Below, one piece after another: positions 13,659-19,482 of a DNA stretch of 19,482 nt (positions within the stretch are counted from its first letter, which is position 1; each line of letters opens with the position of its first letter). A program made the translations under genes and the position numbers. Origin of the DNA: Acholeplasmatales bacterium (lineage in GTDB: Bacteria; Bacillota_I; Bacilli_A; Acholeplasmatales; Anaeroplasmataceae); assembly GCA_900770055.1 (NCBI GenBank), contig CAAGJD010000176.1:1-19482 (forward strand), in the 5' to 3' direction. Below the pieces are notes generated by a model, which was not told the origin of the DNA, searched no databases, and worked only from the letters and a program-made list of their open reading frames with translations.

Positions 13659-14528
13659 TTATTCAGCTTTACCAATTGAACCAAAGATTTCCATCTTTTC
13701 CTTAACTGTTGCCTTAATAGCCTCAGTACCAGGAGCTAATAGCTTACGAGGGTCAAAGCCCTTCTTTTCGCGATCCTTACCAGCTTCAATATATTCTCTT
13801 GTTGCCTTAGCAAATGCTAATTGACATTCAGTATTAACATTAATCTTACATACACCTAAAGAAATAGCCTTTTTAATCATTTCTGCAGGAATACCTGTAC
13901 CACCATGTAATACTAGTGGCATATTACCACAAACATCTTGAATCTTAGCTAAAGTTTCAAAATCAAGACCTTGCCAGTTAGCTGGATATTGACCATGAAT
14001 ATTACCAATACCTGCAGCTAAGATATCGATACCTAAATCAGCAATAAGCTTACATTGTTGTGGATCAGCAACCTCACCTCTACCAGTAACGCCGTCCTCT
14101 TCACCACCAATTGAACCTACCTCAGCCTCAACTGTGCAGCCCTTAGCGTGTGCTAATTCAACGATTTCCTTTGTCTTTTGAATATTTTCAGCAATATCAT
14201 AATGAGAACCATCAAACATAACTGAAGAGTAACCTGCAGCTAATGCCTTTTGAGCACCCTCATATGTACCATGGTCTAGGTGTAAAGCTACTGGTACAGT
14301 AATATTTAAAGTTTCAATCATAGCTGAAACCATTGCAGCTACTGTTTTGTAGCCTGTCATGTACTTGTTAGCTCCTTCAGAAACACCTAAGATAACTGGT
14401 GATTTTAATTCCTCAGCAGTTAATAAAATTGCTTTTGTCCATTCAAGATTGTTAATGTTGAATTGACCAACAGCATAATGGCCTTCATAAGCCTTTTGCA
14501 TCATATCCTTTACGTTAACTAATGCCAT
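13659..14528 (-). CDS. fba: Class II fructose-bisphosphate aldolase
   Basis: A 289-residue Zn-dependent aldolase that splits fructose-1,6-bisphosphate to dihydroxyacetone phosphate and glyceraldehyde-3-phosphate in glycolysis. Zinc and catalytic residues are in place: LHLDHG with His83, Asp85 and His86, EAEVGSIGGEED from Glu134, His178 in IGNIHG, His208 in VLHGGTG, and the phosphate-binding KINVNTE near 228-234. Length and sequence fit the short Bacillus FbaA-type enzymes. A tagatose-bisphosphate aldolase of the same family cannot be excluded from sequence alone. The next gene is an RpiB/LacAB-like isomerase, which leaves that option open. AGGAGG precedes the ATG and a promoter lies 48 bases further up. 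The mature pattern is complete and undamaged. Confidence 0.95.
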   Translation of the reverse strand: MALVNVKDMMQKAYEGHYAVGQFNINNLEWTKAILLTAEELKSPVILGVSEGANKYMTGYKTVAAMVSAMIETLNITVPVALHLDHGTYEGAQKALAAGYSSVMFDGSHYDIAENIQKTKEIVELAHAKGCTVEAEVGSIGGEEDGVTGRGEVADPQQCKLIADLGIDILAAGIGNIHGQYPANWQGLDFETLAKIQDVCGNMPLVLHGGTGIPAEMIKKAISLGVCKINVNTECQLAFAKATREYIEAGKDREKKGFDPRKLLAPGTEAIKATVKEKMEIFGSIGKAE

Positions 14529-14575
14529 AATATCTAAATCCTCCTAAAATTATAAAATAGTTAAAATCTAAGTAT

Positions 14576-14603
14576 ATTATATTACATTTATAGCAATTTT
14601 CAA
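14576..14603 (-). promoter_or_regulatory. Promoter of fba
   Basis: TTGAAA (14603-14598) and TATAAT (14581-14576) are 16 bases apart, about 50 bases before the fba start. No terminator is seen between the DUF3021 stop and this promoter, so some read-through from the LytTR cassette into fba is possible. Confidence 0.7.
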
Positions 14604-14630
14604 TATGAAAGCGATATCTTAACACTGTTA

Positions 14631-15053
14631 TTAATTTGATTGAAGCTTTTTATTTAAATTATTAGACGTTGCCTTTATTGTAAAGTAAATAGATAACCAA
14701 ATAATGAAATATGTAACAATAAATATTAAAGTAAAAATTACAACAACTAATATGTCAAAAGGTATCCACGAATTTATTAAGTAGCAAGTCAAATAAGCTA
14801 CATAGATTGTTGATAGGTGGCATAATATTGACTTTGGTACAGAAAAGCTTTCTATTTGATTAAAAATACTAGCACCTGCCTGCAAGAAAGCTAATAAATA
14901 TGTTGAAACAATTGCTAGAAAAACCTCAAAGCCAGTTAATGAGAAATTCTCAATTGAATTTTGCAAAATCCAGTAAATAATACCACAAATAATAGGGCCA
15001 AAGCCTCCAAAAATTAACCCTCTTTTAATAAATTCTAAAGCATATTTTTTCAT
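14631..15053 (-). CDS. DUF3021-family four-helix membrane protein
   Basis: A 140-residue protein with four predicted membrane helices at about 11-31, 42-63, 74-95 and 98-124, and a basic C-terminal tail. This layout and its place directly after a LytTR gene mark it as a DUF3021 protein. In streptococcal LytTR regulatory systems (HdrRM, BrsRM) a membrane protein of this type, encoded with the regulator, holds it inactive. I infer the same job here. The ATG lies two bases after the LytTR stop (TAATTATG), so translation is coupled. AAGGATGGGA inside the LytTR 3' end serves as ribosome site. What signal the membrane protein senses cannot be read from the sequence. Confidence 0.8.
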   Translation of the reverse strand: MKKYALEFIKRGLIFGGFGPIICGIIYWILQNSIENFSLTGFEVFLAIVSTYLLAFLQAGASIFNQIESFSVPKSILCHLSTIYVAYLTCYLINSWIPFDILVVVIFTLIFIVTYFIIWLSIYFTIKATSNNLNKKLQSN

Positions 15054-15055
15054 AA

Positions 15056-15484
15056 TTATAATCCCATCCTTGTTTTAACATTTTTTAATTCTCTTCTTGA
15101 AACATAATCCTGATAATTGTTTTTAAAAACCACCATTAATGATCCACCAATAGTGGCTTTAAAGTTTTTAATTCTATTGATATTTGCAATACATGATTTA
15201 TTTATTTTAATAAATGAATCTGGAAGATTCTCTTCAAGCTGATAAAGTCTAGCCTTTATAACGTACTCTTTATTTCCTACATAAGCATAGGTTTTATTAT
15301 CATAGGTGATAAAACATTCAATTTTATCAAGCTCAAGCTTAATAATTTCATCCTCAAAATATCCTATTAAAGATATTTCATTACTACAAAGCTTTTCAAT
15401 TTGTCTAATAATATCATTTTCCTCATGATAATAAGCTATAATCTCTTCATTTCTTTTTTCATCCTTAATTTTTGTAAAAATCAT
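15056..15484 (-). CDS. LytTR-domain transcriptional regulator
   Basis: A 142-residue regulator with no receiver domain. Residues 1-40 form a charged N-terminal segment and residues 43-142 the LytTR DNA-binding domain, with the typical YAYVGNKEYVIKARLYQLEENL, FIKINKSCIANINRI and the C-terminal SRRELKNVKTRMG. The length fits stand-alone LytTR regulators that pair with small membrane proteins. It binds DNA through beta-hairpin loops at direct repeats two helical turns apart, and such a pair lies just upstream of its promoter (15546-15575). Self-activation held in check by the DUF3021 partner is the expected circuit. AAGGGG lies 7 bases before the ATG. The gene is intact and its codon use matches the neighbours. 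Confidence 0.88.
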   Translation of the reverse strand: MIFTKIKDEKRNEEIIAYYHEENDIIRQIEKLCSNEISLIGYFEDEIIKLELDKIECFITYDNKTYAYVGNKEYVIKARLYQLEENLPDSFIKINKSCIANINRIKNFKATIGGSLMVVFKNNYQDYVSRRELKNVKTRMGL

Positions 15485-15507
15485 TTTATCATCCCCTTAC
15501 AATCTTA

Positions 15508-15535
15508 ATTATAGATTATTCTTTTTCTTTTGCAA
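15508..15535 (-). promoter_or_regulatory. Promoter of the LytTR-DUF3021 pair
   Basis: TTGCAA (15535-15530) and TATAAT (15513-15508) are 16 bases apart. The -35 departs from consensus and the spacer is one base short, as expected of a promoter that needs an activator. The start would be near 15501, giving a leader of only about 17 bases. Confidence 0.65.
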
Positions 15536-15545
15536 GTAATCTAAT

Positions 15546-15575
15546 GTGTTCGGTAATTTTTATAAGGTGAACGGA
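15546..15575 (-). promoter_or_regulatory. Putative LytTR operator (direct repeat, 21-bp period)
   Basis: TCCGTTCAC (15575-15567) and ACCGAACAC (15554-15546) are direct repeats whose starts are exactly 21 bp apart, that is 9-bp half-sites with a 12-bp spacer. LytTR proteins are known to bind 9-bp half-sites at this period, with a consensus near ACCGTTNAG. The proximal repeat ends 10 bp from the -35, the right place for activation. The distal repeat runs into the guaB terminator tail. Confidence 0.6.
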
Positions 15576-15605
15576 AAAAAATCTCAGTCCACAAGAACTG
15601 AGATT
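15574..15605 (-). terminator. Intrinsic terminator after guaB
   Basis: AATCTCAGT (15580-15588) and ACTGAGATT (15597-15605) pair over 9 bp around an 8-base loop, and a T-run to 15575 follows on the minus strand. It lies 20 bases beyond the guaB stop and abuts the LytTR operator. Confidence 0.88.
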
Positions 15606-15625
15606 ATCTATTTTATAGCTAATTA

Positions 15626-17128
15626 TTAATTATGATTTTTATTATCCTTTACTAATACGTCGTGTGCTCCACCTTCAACAATAGATACACTACTTACTAA
15701 TGTTATCTTTGCCTTATCCTGAAGCTCAGGAATTGATAAAGCACCACAGTTACACATTGTATGCTTAATTTTAGATAATGTTACTGCCATTGTATCATGA
15801 AGTGGTCCAGCATAAGGTACATATGAATCAACACCCTCAACAAATGAAAGCTTTTGGGCTCCACCAAGGTCATATCTTTGCCAGTTACGAGCTCTTGCAG
15901 AACCTTCACCCCAGTATTCCTTCATATAATTACCATTTACTAATACCTTTTCTGTTGGTGATTCATCAAATCTAGCAAAATATCTACCTAGCATACAGAA
16001 ATCACAACCCATAGCTAATGCTAAAGTAATATGATAATCATGTACAATACCACCATCAGAACAAATTGGAATATAAATACCTGTTTCTTTATAATATTCA
16101 TCTCTTGCCTTTGCAACCTCAATAACAGCTGTTGCTTGACCACGACCAATACCCTTAGTTTCTCTTGTTATACAAATAGAACCTCCACCGATACCGATCT
16201 TAACAAAATCAGCACCAGCTTCAGCTAAGAATCTAAAGCCTTCTCTATCAACGATGTTACCAGCACCAATTTTTACTGTATCACCATATTTTTCTCTAAC
16301 AAATGAAATAACATTCTTTTGCCATGCTGTAAAGCCTTCAGATGAGTCAATACATAATACATCAGCACCAGCCTCAACTAATGCTGGAATTCTTTCAGCA
16401 AAATCTCTTGTGTTAACACCAGCGCCAACTACATAACGCTTATGATTATCCAAAAGTTCATTAGGATTATCCTTATGAGATGAATAGTCCTTTCTAAATA
16501 CAAATGCTACTAAACAGCCATTTTCATCAACAATTGGTAAGCTATTAAGCTTATGTTCCCAAATAATATCATTAGCTTCCTTTAATGAAGTTCCAACAGG
16601 AGCTGTAATAAGCTTTTCAAGCGGTGTCATAAATGTAGATACCTTAGTTGTTAATTCCATACGACTAACTCGGTAATCTCTACTACTTACAATACCAACA
16701 AGCTTACCAGTTGGCTTGCCATCAACTGTAACTGCAACAGTTGAGTGACCTGTTTTTTCCTTTAATTCTAAAATATCACCAAGCGTATTTTCAGGTGAAA
16801 CATTAGAATCACTAGGAACAAAGCCAGCCTTATAGCTCTTTACTCTTCTAACCATTGCTGCTTGATTTTCAATAGTTTGAGAACCATAAATAAATGATAC
16901 TCCACCTTCCTTCGCAAGTGCAATTGCCATTGTATCATTTGATACTGATTGCATAATTGCTGAAATTAATGGAATATTCATTGTAATTGCAGGCTCTTCA
17001 CCCTTTTTAAACTTTACAAGAGGTGTTTTTAGAGAAACTCTTGTAGGAATACAATTTTCATCAGAATAACCAGGTACTAATAAATACTCGCTAAATGTAC
17101 GAGAAGGTTCATCATAATAATAAGCCAT
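15626..17128 (-). CDS. guaB: IMP dehydrogenase, Tritrichomonas-like type
   Basis: A 500-residue enzyme that oxidises IMP to XMP with NAD+, the committed step of GMP synthesis. The (beta/alpha)8 barrel is split by a Bateman (two-CBS) domain at about 105-220. The catalytic loop GGGSICITRE places Cys319. The mobile flap has RNWQRYDLGG with Arg418-Tyr419, and GAGNIVDREGF and CSDGGIVHDYH are the barrel motifs. These residue numbers equal those of the Tritrichomonas foetus enzyme, and long stretches (YLLVPG, PLVKF, SDSNV, TMCNCGAL, SIVEGGAHDV) match it as I recall it. A TTG four codons upstream would overlap the GGAGG ribosome site. The ATG at 17128, 6 bases after that site, gives the usual MAYYY start. 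The gene has its own promoter and terminator and stands alone. Confidence 0.95.
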   Translation of the reverse strand: MAYYYDEPSRTFSEYLLVPGYSDENCIPTRVSLKTPLVKFKKGEEPAITMNIPLISAIMQSVSNDTMAIALAKEGGVSFIYGSQTIENQAAMVRRVKSYKAGFVPSDSNVSPENTLGDILELKEKTGHSTVAVTVDGKPTGKLVGIVSSRDYRVSRMELTTKVSTFMTPLEKLITAPVGTSLKEANDIIWEHKLNSLPIVDENGCLVAFVFRKDYSSHKDNPNELLDNHKRYVVGAGVNTRDFAERIPALVEAGADVLCIDSSEGFTAWQKNVISFVREKYGDTVKIGAGNIVDREGFRFLAEAGADFVKIGIGGGSICITRETKGIGRGQATAVIEVAKARDEYYKETGIYIPICSDGGIVHDYHITLALAMGCDFCMLGRYFARFDESPTEKVLVNGNYMKEYWGEGSARARNWQRYDLGGAQKLSFVEGVDSYVPYAGPLHDTMAVTLSKIKHTMCNCGALSIPELQDKAKITLVSSVSIVEGGAHDVLVKDNKNHN

Positions 17129-17158
17129 ATAATCCTCCAAAATTCATAAATTTAAAAT

Positions 17159-17187
17159 ATTATAACTTTTTATTGATTAAATTTCAA
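17159..17187 (-). promoter_or_regulatory. Promoter of guaB
   Basis: TTGAAA (17187-17182) and TATAAT (17164-17159) are exactly 17 bases apart, with the start near 17152 and a leader of only about 25 bases. No purine riboswitch or PurR-box pair is seen here. Confidence 0.8.
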
Positions 17188-17230
17188 TATTATTTCCTTT
17201 GAAAAAAACTGAAAATGTATACATCTTCAA

Positions 17231-17368
17231 TTATATAATTAAAGTGGAATTATAAAAAGAGTAATATAGGGGGGAAGGATCTCCCCTTATCAGTAAAACA
17301 AAATATATAAAGAAATATATACAAGCCTTAACTAAAACGAAATTAATCCCTTCAATAGTAACGGACAT
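17231..17368 (-). CDS. Possible 45-residue membrane peptide
   Basis: An ATG-to-TAA frame of 45 codons begins MSVTIEGINFVLVKAC, has one hydrophobic stretch (about residues 9-27, rich in Phe, Tyr, Ile and Val) and ends with a polar tail containing RGDPSPLYYS. I do not recognise a family. There is no Shine-Dalgarno sequence. The nearest G-rich stretch (GGTGG) is about 20 bases up, so translation is uncertain. The same DNA holds a CTTCAA/TTGAAG stem (17374-17350) overlapping the start and a GGGGA/TCCCC stem (17286-17273), which suggests the segment may act as DNA or RNA more than as a gene. It lies between the folded RNA at 17420-17558 and the guaB promoter, and could be part of the same element. 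Nothing else is visible between 17188 and 17419. Confidence 0.3.
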   Translation of the reverse strand: MSVTIEGINFVLVKACIYFFIYFVLLIRGDPSPLYYSFYNSTLII

Positions 17369-17419
17369 TTGAAGTGATAAATTACCACCCATTATTTAAA
17401 AAATAAAAAGAAAGGGTTT

Positions 17420-17558
17420 GATTCTTTGGTTAGCTGGTGAAATAAGGTGCGTCATTTCACTGACACACCTTATTTTTTAAAGCATAAACATTCTTTAATT
17501 TATAGATAGGGTACACACCCTATGTTTAAAGGTAACTCACCAACTAATTTAAAGAACC
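17420..17558 (-). ncRNA. Predicted three-way-junction RNA, unknown class
   Basis: The outer helix joins GGTTCTTT (17558-17551) to AAAGAATC (17427-17420) and, past a 3x2 internal loop, TTAGTTGGTGA (17547-17537) to TCACCAGCTAA (17440-17430). Arm two is TAAACAT/ATGTTTA (17528-17522, 17491-17485), capped within by a perfect ATAGGGT/ACCCTAT hairpin with a 4-base loop (17523-17506, sharing two edge bases). Arm three is a 14-bp stem (17474-17461 with 17454-17441) stacked directly on the outer helix. Three helices each hold one G-U pair on this strand that would be A-C on the other, which indicates a minus-strand RNA. It starts right after the stop of the broken immunity-like gene. No known family is recognised. 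Confidence 0.5.
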
Positions 17559-18002
17559 TTATTCTATAACGATTATGTTAAAAGACTTAAAATATAAATA
17601 TAATTCTGAATCATTTAAAGAGAAAAATGAAAAATAATTGTGATTTTTTACATACCCTATCTCACATAATAAGATTATATCTTCTTCATCTTCATCACCT
17701 TTATTGTACTTCACTTTACACACATCAGAAAACTCTAACAATAAATTGTGAGGTAAATCAAAGGGTGATAATTCTATTGTTACCTTACAAGAATTATTAG
17801 ATTGATACAAAAAGGCAATTTTTACAATTTTATAATCATGAAACTCACTATATTTTTCATAGGATTTTTTTAAAATCTCATTAATTTTACAATAATTTTT
17901 TAATAAATAAGCTTCTTATTTTTTTCTTTGTAGAATAATATTATTTCTACTATTTTCATCATATACACCTGGATAAAAAATTTCACTTTTTAAATATTTC
18001 AT
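17559..18002 (-). pseudogene. Immunity-position small protein, interrupted by TAA
   Basis: A good start (AAGAGG seven bases before the ATG at 18002) opens a frame of 147 codons that is stopped once, at codon 29 (TAA, 17918-17916). Past that stop the same frame stays open to 17559. The N-terminal piece reads MKYLKSEIFYPGVYDENS and so on to LQRKK. The remainder runs from EAYLLKNYCKIN through an acidic GDEDEEDIILLCEIG to the end FKSFNIIVIE. No in-frame ATG follows the stop. A TTG at 17810 could restart but lacks a ribosome site. I do not recognise the family. Small size, acidic patches and place after an RHS toxin end suggest an immunity protein. A Leu TTA to TAA change would explain the break. 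The start is 20 bases after the end of the preceding broken gene, so they were one operon. Confidence 0.6.
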
Positions 18003-18021
18003 TTTATACCTCTTGAAATAA

Positions 18022-18413
18022 TTATTTCTTTAAAAAATAATAATTGGCACAAGAACCTTCAGTTTCATTTTTAATAATAGCTTTACCATTAATATAAATG
18101 ATTACACTTAAATATTCTTCTAATAACAATTTATAGGCCTCATCTATATTTAAATATATACCATCTAAATAATTTAAAGATAAATAATAACATTTTTTTC
18201 ACTAACGAAAAAATTAATAAAATCCGAAAAATCAATTCCACACTCATTTATTTTCACAATTTTATTCTCATTAATAATAGACTTCTCATTATGACAAAAC
18301 CTCATAACTGCATGTTCTCTTTTTTTTATGTTTCTTAATTCATATATAAGCCTATCTTTTTTATTTTTATTAATAAAAGTTTCAACAAATTCATATTCTA
18401 AATAATCAATCAT
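18022..18413 (-). pseudogene. Immunity-like protein with a -1 frameshift at A7
   Basis: The first frame runs from the ATG at 18413 (GAGG eight bases upstream) for 79 codons and stops at 18174. Its content is coherent: a charged helix with RLIYELRNIKKREHAVMRF, then INECGIDFSDFINFF. The -1 frame then carries a clean 53-codon continuation (LSLNYLDGIYLNIDEAYKLL to NYYFLKK) that ends in TAA at 18024. The shift point is a run of seven A (18199-18193), read GAA AAA AAT, a classic A-AAA-AAT slippery heptamer. The restored protein would be about 130 residues, a normal immunity-protein size. I infer an immunity role from its place behind the RHS end. One lost A, programmed -1 shifting or polymerase slippage could each explain the present state. 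Confidence 0.6.
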
Positions 18414-18431
18414 TATTAATACCTCGTAATA

Positions 18432-18902
18432 TTAAACATTATTTTCCCTAAATTCATTATATAAATCTCTTATATAATAGGCGTATCTATTAGCCTCAAT
18501 TTCTAAACTTCTATCTGTTCTATCTTCATCTTAATAAAAGAACCATTGATAATAGTGTGTTATCTCATGAAAAACACTAAAAGAAATATCATAAATACAT
18601 TTATATTTATTAGTCTTCGCAGCAATAGCAATTTTAGGGTAATGAAACCTATTATTAATTATTTCTCCTTTATAAAATGAAGCATAATATGAATGCCCAT
18701 CTGCAAAAGACTTATACTTTACATCATCAGTAAACCATATTGTTAGTCTAAAAGGAAAATAATAATTGGACATTAGAAAATTAATTATTAAATCACACTC
18801 TCTTTTATCTTCAATACATAGTGAATCATCATATTTAACTAATATTCCTGTTTTTTTTCTAGATATAAATTTTCTTTTACTTTCCTTTTCAATCCATAAC
18901 AT
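18432..18902 (-). pseudogene. HExxH metallopeptidase-like protein cut by an in-frame TAA
   Basis: An AGGAGA site precedes the ATG at 18902. The first 123 codons end in SVFHEITHYYQW, where His112-Glu113 and His116 make a zinc-binding HExxH motif. A TAA follows at 18533-18531. Beyond it the same frame stays open for 32 more codons (DEDRTDRSLEIEANRYAYYIRDL to RENNV) and ends at 18432, 18 bases before the next gene. Glu136 in EIEANRYA stands where gluzincins have their third zinc ligand, so the stop removes a residue needed for catalysis. The specific family is not recognised. It could be an effector domain gene of the RHS locus or an accessory peptidase. Upstream it lies close behind the RHS end. 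Confidence 0.6.
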
Positions 18903-18911
18903 AAATATCTC

Positions 18912-19482
18912 CTAAAACAATAATAAAATTAATTGTATAAATTTTCTATGTCCTCGACCAGGTGTGTTTTTTTTGGTTTTTTTCTTCCACCTCTAAACTT
19001 ATCCTGTTCTCTAAATCTTTCTCTAGCTTTATTTTTTTATTCTCTACCTTGTTTTTTTTGATTCGGTCTAGCCCATGGATCATAATTTTTTTATAAACAT
19101 AATAATCTATAAAGTCAATAGATTTCACGCTTATAGGTGAAAATTCATTTACTAATACATTCTGATCAGACTGAATTATAGCATGATCGTTAGGTGTAAA
19201 AAGAGATTCTACAAAATCAGTAATAGATTCAAAGCCATCTTCAATACCTTCAAAAATAGCAGTGAGTGCATTTTCGATAGAATGAGTTTCTTTTTCAACT
19301 TTTATAACTGCAACAGTCGCAGCAGTTGCTATTAAAGCAAGCGCTAAATATGCAATTGTTGATGCAGTCAAAGTTATAAACCAACACCCTGTATAATCAA
19401 CATTTAAAATAGGATTATTCTCATAATAACAATATAAATTCAATCCATTATGATTTTCAGTATCTAAATATTCAATACTATC
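18912..19482 (-). pseudogene. RHS-repeat protein, C-terminal end, frameshifted (5' part outside the window)
   Basis: The frame entering the window reads SIEYLDTENHNGLNLYCYY then ENNPILNVDYTG, the conserved end of the RHS-repeat core, so this is the C-terminus of a large RHS protein. A hydrophobic segment rich in Ala and Leu (about 20 residues) and an acidic linker (IENALTAIFEGIEDGFESITDF) follow. The open frame ends at a TAG (18948-18946), the only such stop of a main frame here. From the A7 run at 19092-19086 the -1 frame gives YDPWARPNQKKQGRE, a TAA (19039), then KNKARERFREQDKFRGGRKK. From the A8 run at 18974-18967 the third frame gives NTPGRGHRKF and stops at 18912. That basic tail resembles RHS effector ends I remember. 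The toxin is therefore probably inactive. Confidence 0.65.

Noticed and set aside
17441..17480. Plus-strand terminator at 17441-17480 with a T6 tail
   Set aside because: The stem has an A-C mismatch on the plus strand but is fully paired on the minus strand, and no plus-strand gene precedes it.
15626..17558. Purine riboswitch controlling guaB
   Set aside because: The guaB leader is only about 25 bases, and the three-way RNA at 17420-17558 lacks the purine aptamer core and lies upstream of the guaB promoter.
17420..17558. tmRNA, 6S RNA, RNase P RNA or T-box
   Set aside because: No tag ending in ALAA, no RNase P core motifs, no long open-complex rod, and no T-box AGGGTGGNACCGCG sequence were found.
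1..19482. Mycoplasma code with TGA as Trp
   Set aside because: Trp is encoded by TGG throughout and all long genes are open under the standard code without internal TGA. The code cannot be proven from stops, because main-frame stops are nearly all TAA.
1..19482. tRNA or rRNA genes, CRISPR arrays, complete insertion sequences
   Set aside because: No cloverleaf, rRNA core motif, regularly spaced repeat or transposase frame was seen on either strand.

Overview
The window comes from a low-G+C bacterium of the Bacilli/Mollicutes side of Firmicutes. Supporting signs are the very A/T-rich intergenic DNA, strong AGGAGG ribosome binding sites, near-exclusive TAA stops, TGG for Trp with no internal TGA, an L10-leader attenuator, and a YbxB-type methyltransferase after rplL. 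An Erysipelotrichales or RF39-like gut organism would fit, but the sequence alone does not fix the taxon. Every gene I can support is on the minus strand, so the order of transcription runs from high to low coordinates.

Region 1 (19482 to 17559, transcribed first) is accessory DNA, visibly more A/T-rich than the rest. It holds the 3' end of an RHS-repeat protein (polymorphic toxin class), an HExxH protein, and two small proteins in the position of immunity genes. All four reading frames are broken: -1 shifts lie in runs of seven or eight A, and single TAA codons interrupt otherwise continuous frames. Next come a 139-nt segment that folds, on the minus strand only, into a three-way-junction RNA (17558-17420), and a 45-codon membrane-peptide ORF (17368-17231).

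Region 2 (17187 to 12948) is metabolic and regulatory. It holds guaB (IMP dehydrogenase of the Tritrichomonas-like type, with the key residues at the same numbers), a two-gene LytTR regulator/DUF3021 membrane protein cassette with a 21-bp-period operator before its promoter, a class II fructose-bisphosphate aldolase, and an RpiB/LacAB-like isomerase.

Region 3 (12886 to 95) is core information machinery. rpoB and rpoC have their own cluster of overlapping promoters, a roughly 175-nt structured leader and a strong terminator. A Sel1-repeat protein follows. The operon rplK-rplA-[L10 leader]-rplJ-rplL comes next, with a perfect -35/-10 promoter and two L1-binding-like sites. A rplL terminator, the ybxB-type methyltransferase and an HD-domain phosphohydrolase complete the window. 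In the usual Bacillus order rpoBC lies downstream of rplJL-ybxB. Here it lies upstream of rplK, so RNA polymerase and stalk-protein synthesis are uncoupled at transcription.

The points most worth checking are the folded RNA before guaB, the LytTR operator, the trichomonad-type IMPDH, the natural Gln at the rifampicin His526 position of RpoB, the rpoB leader whose hairpin may set the ribosome-site spacing, and the poly-A-linked decay (or slippage rescue) of the toxin locus.
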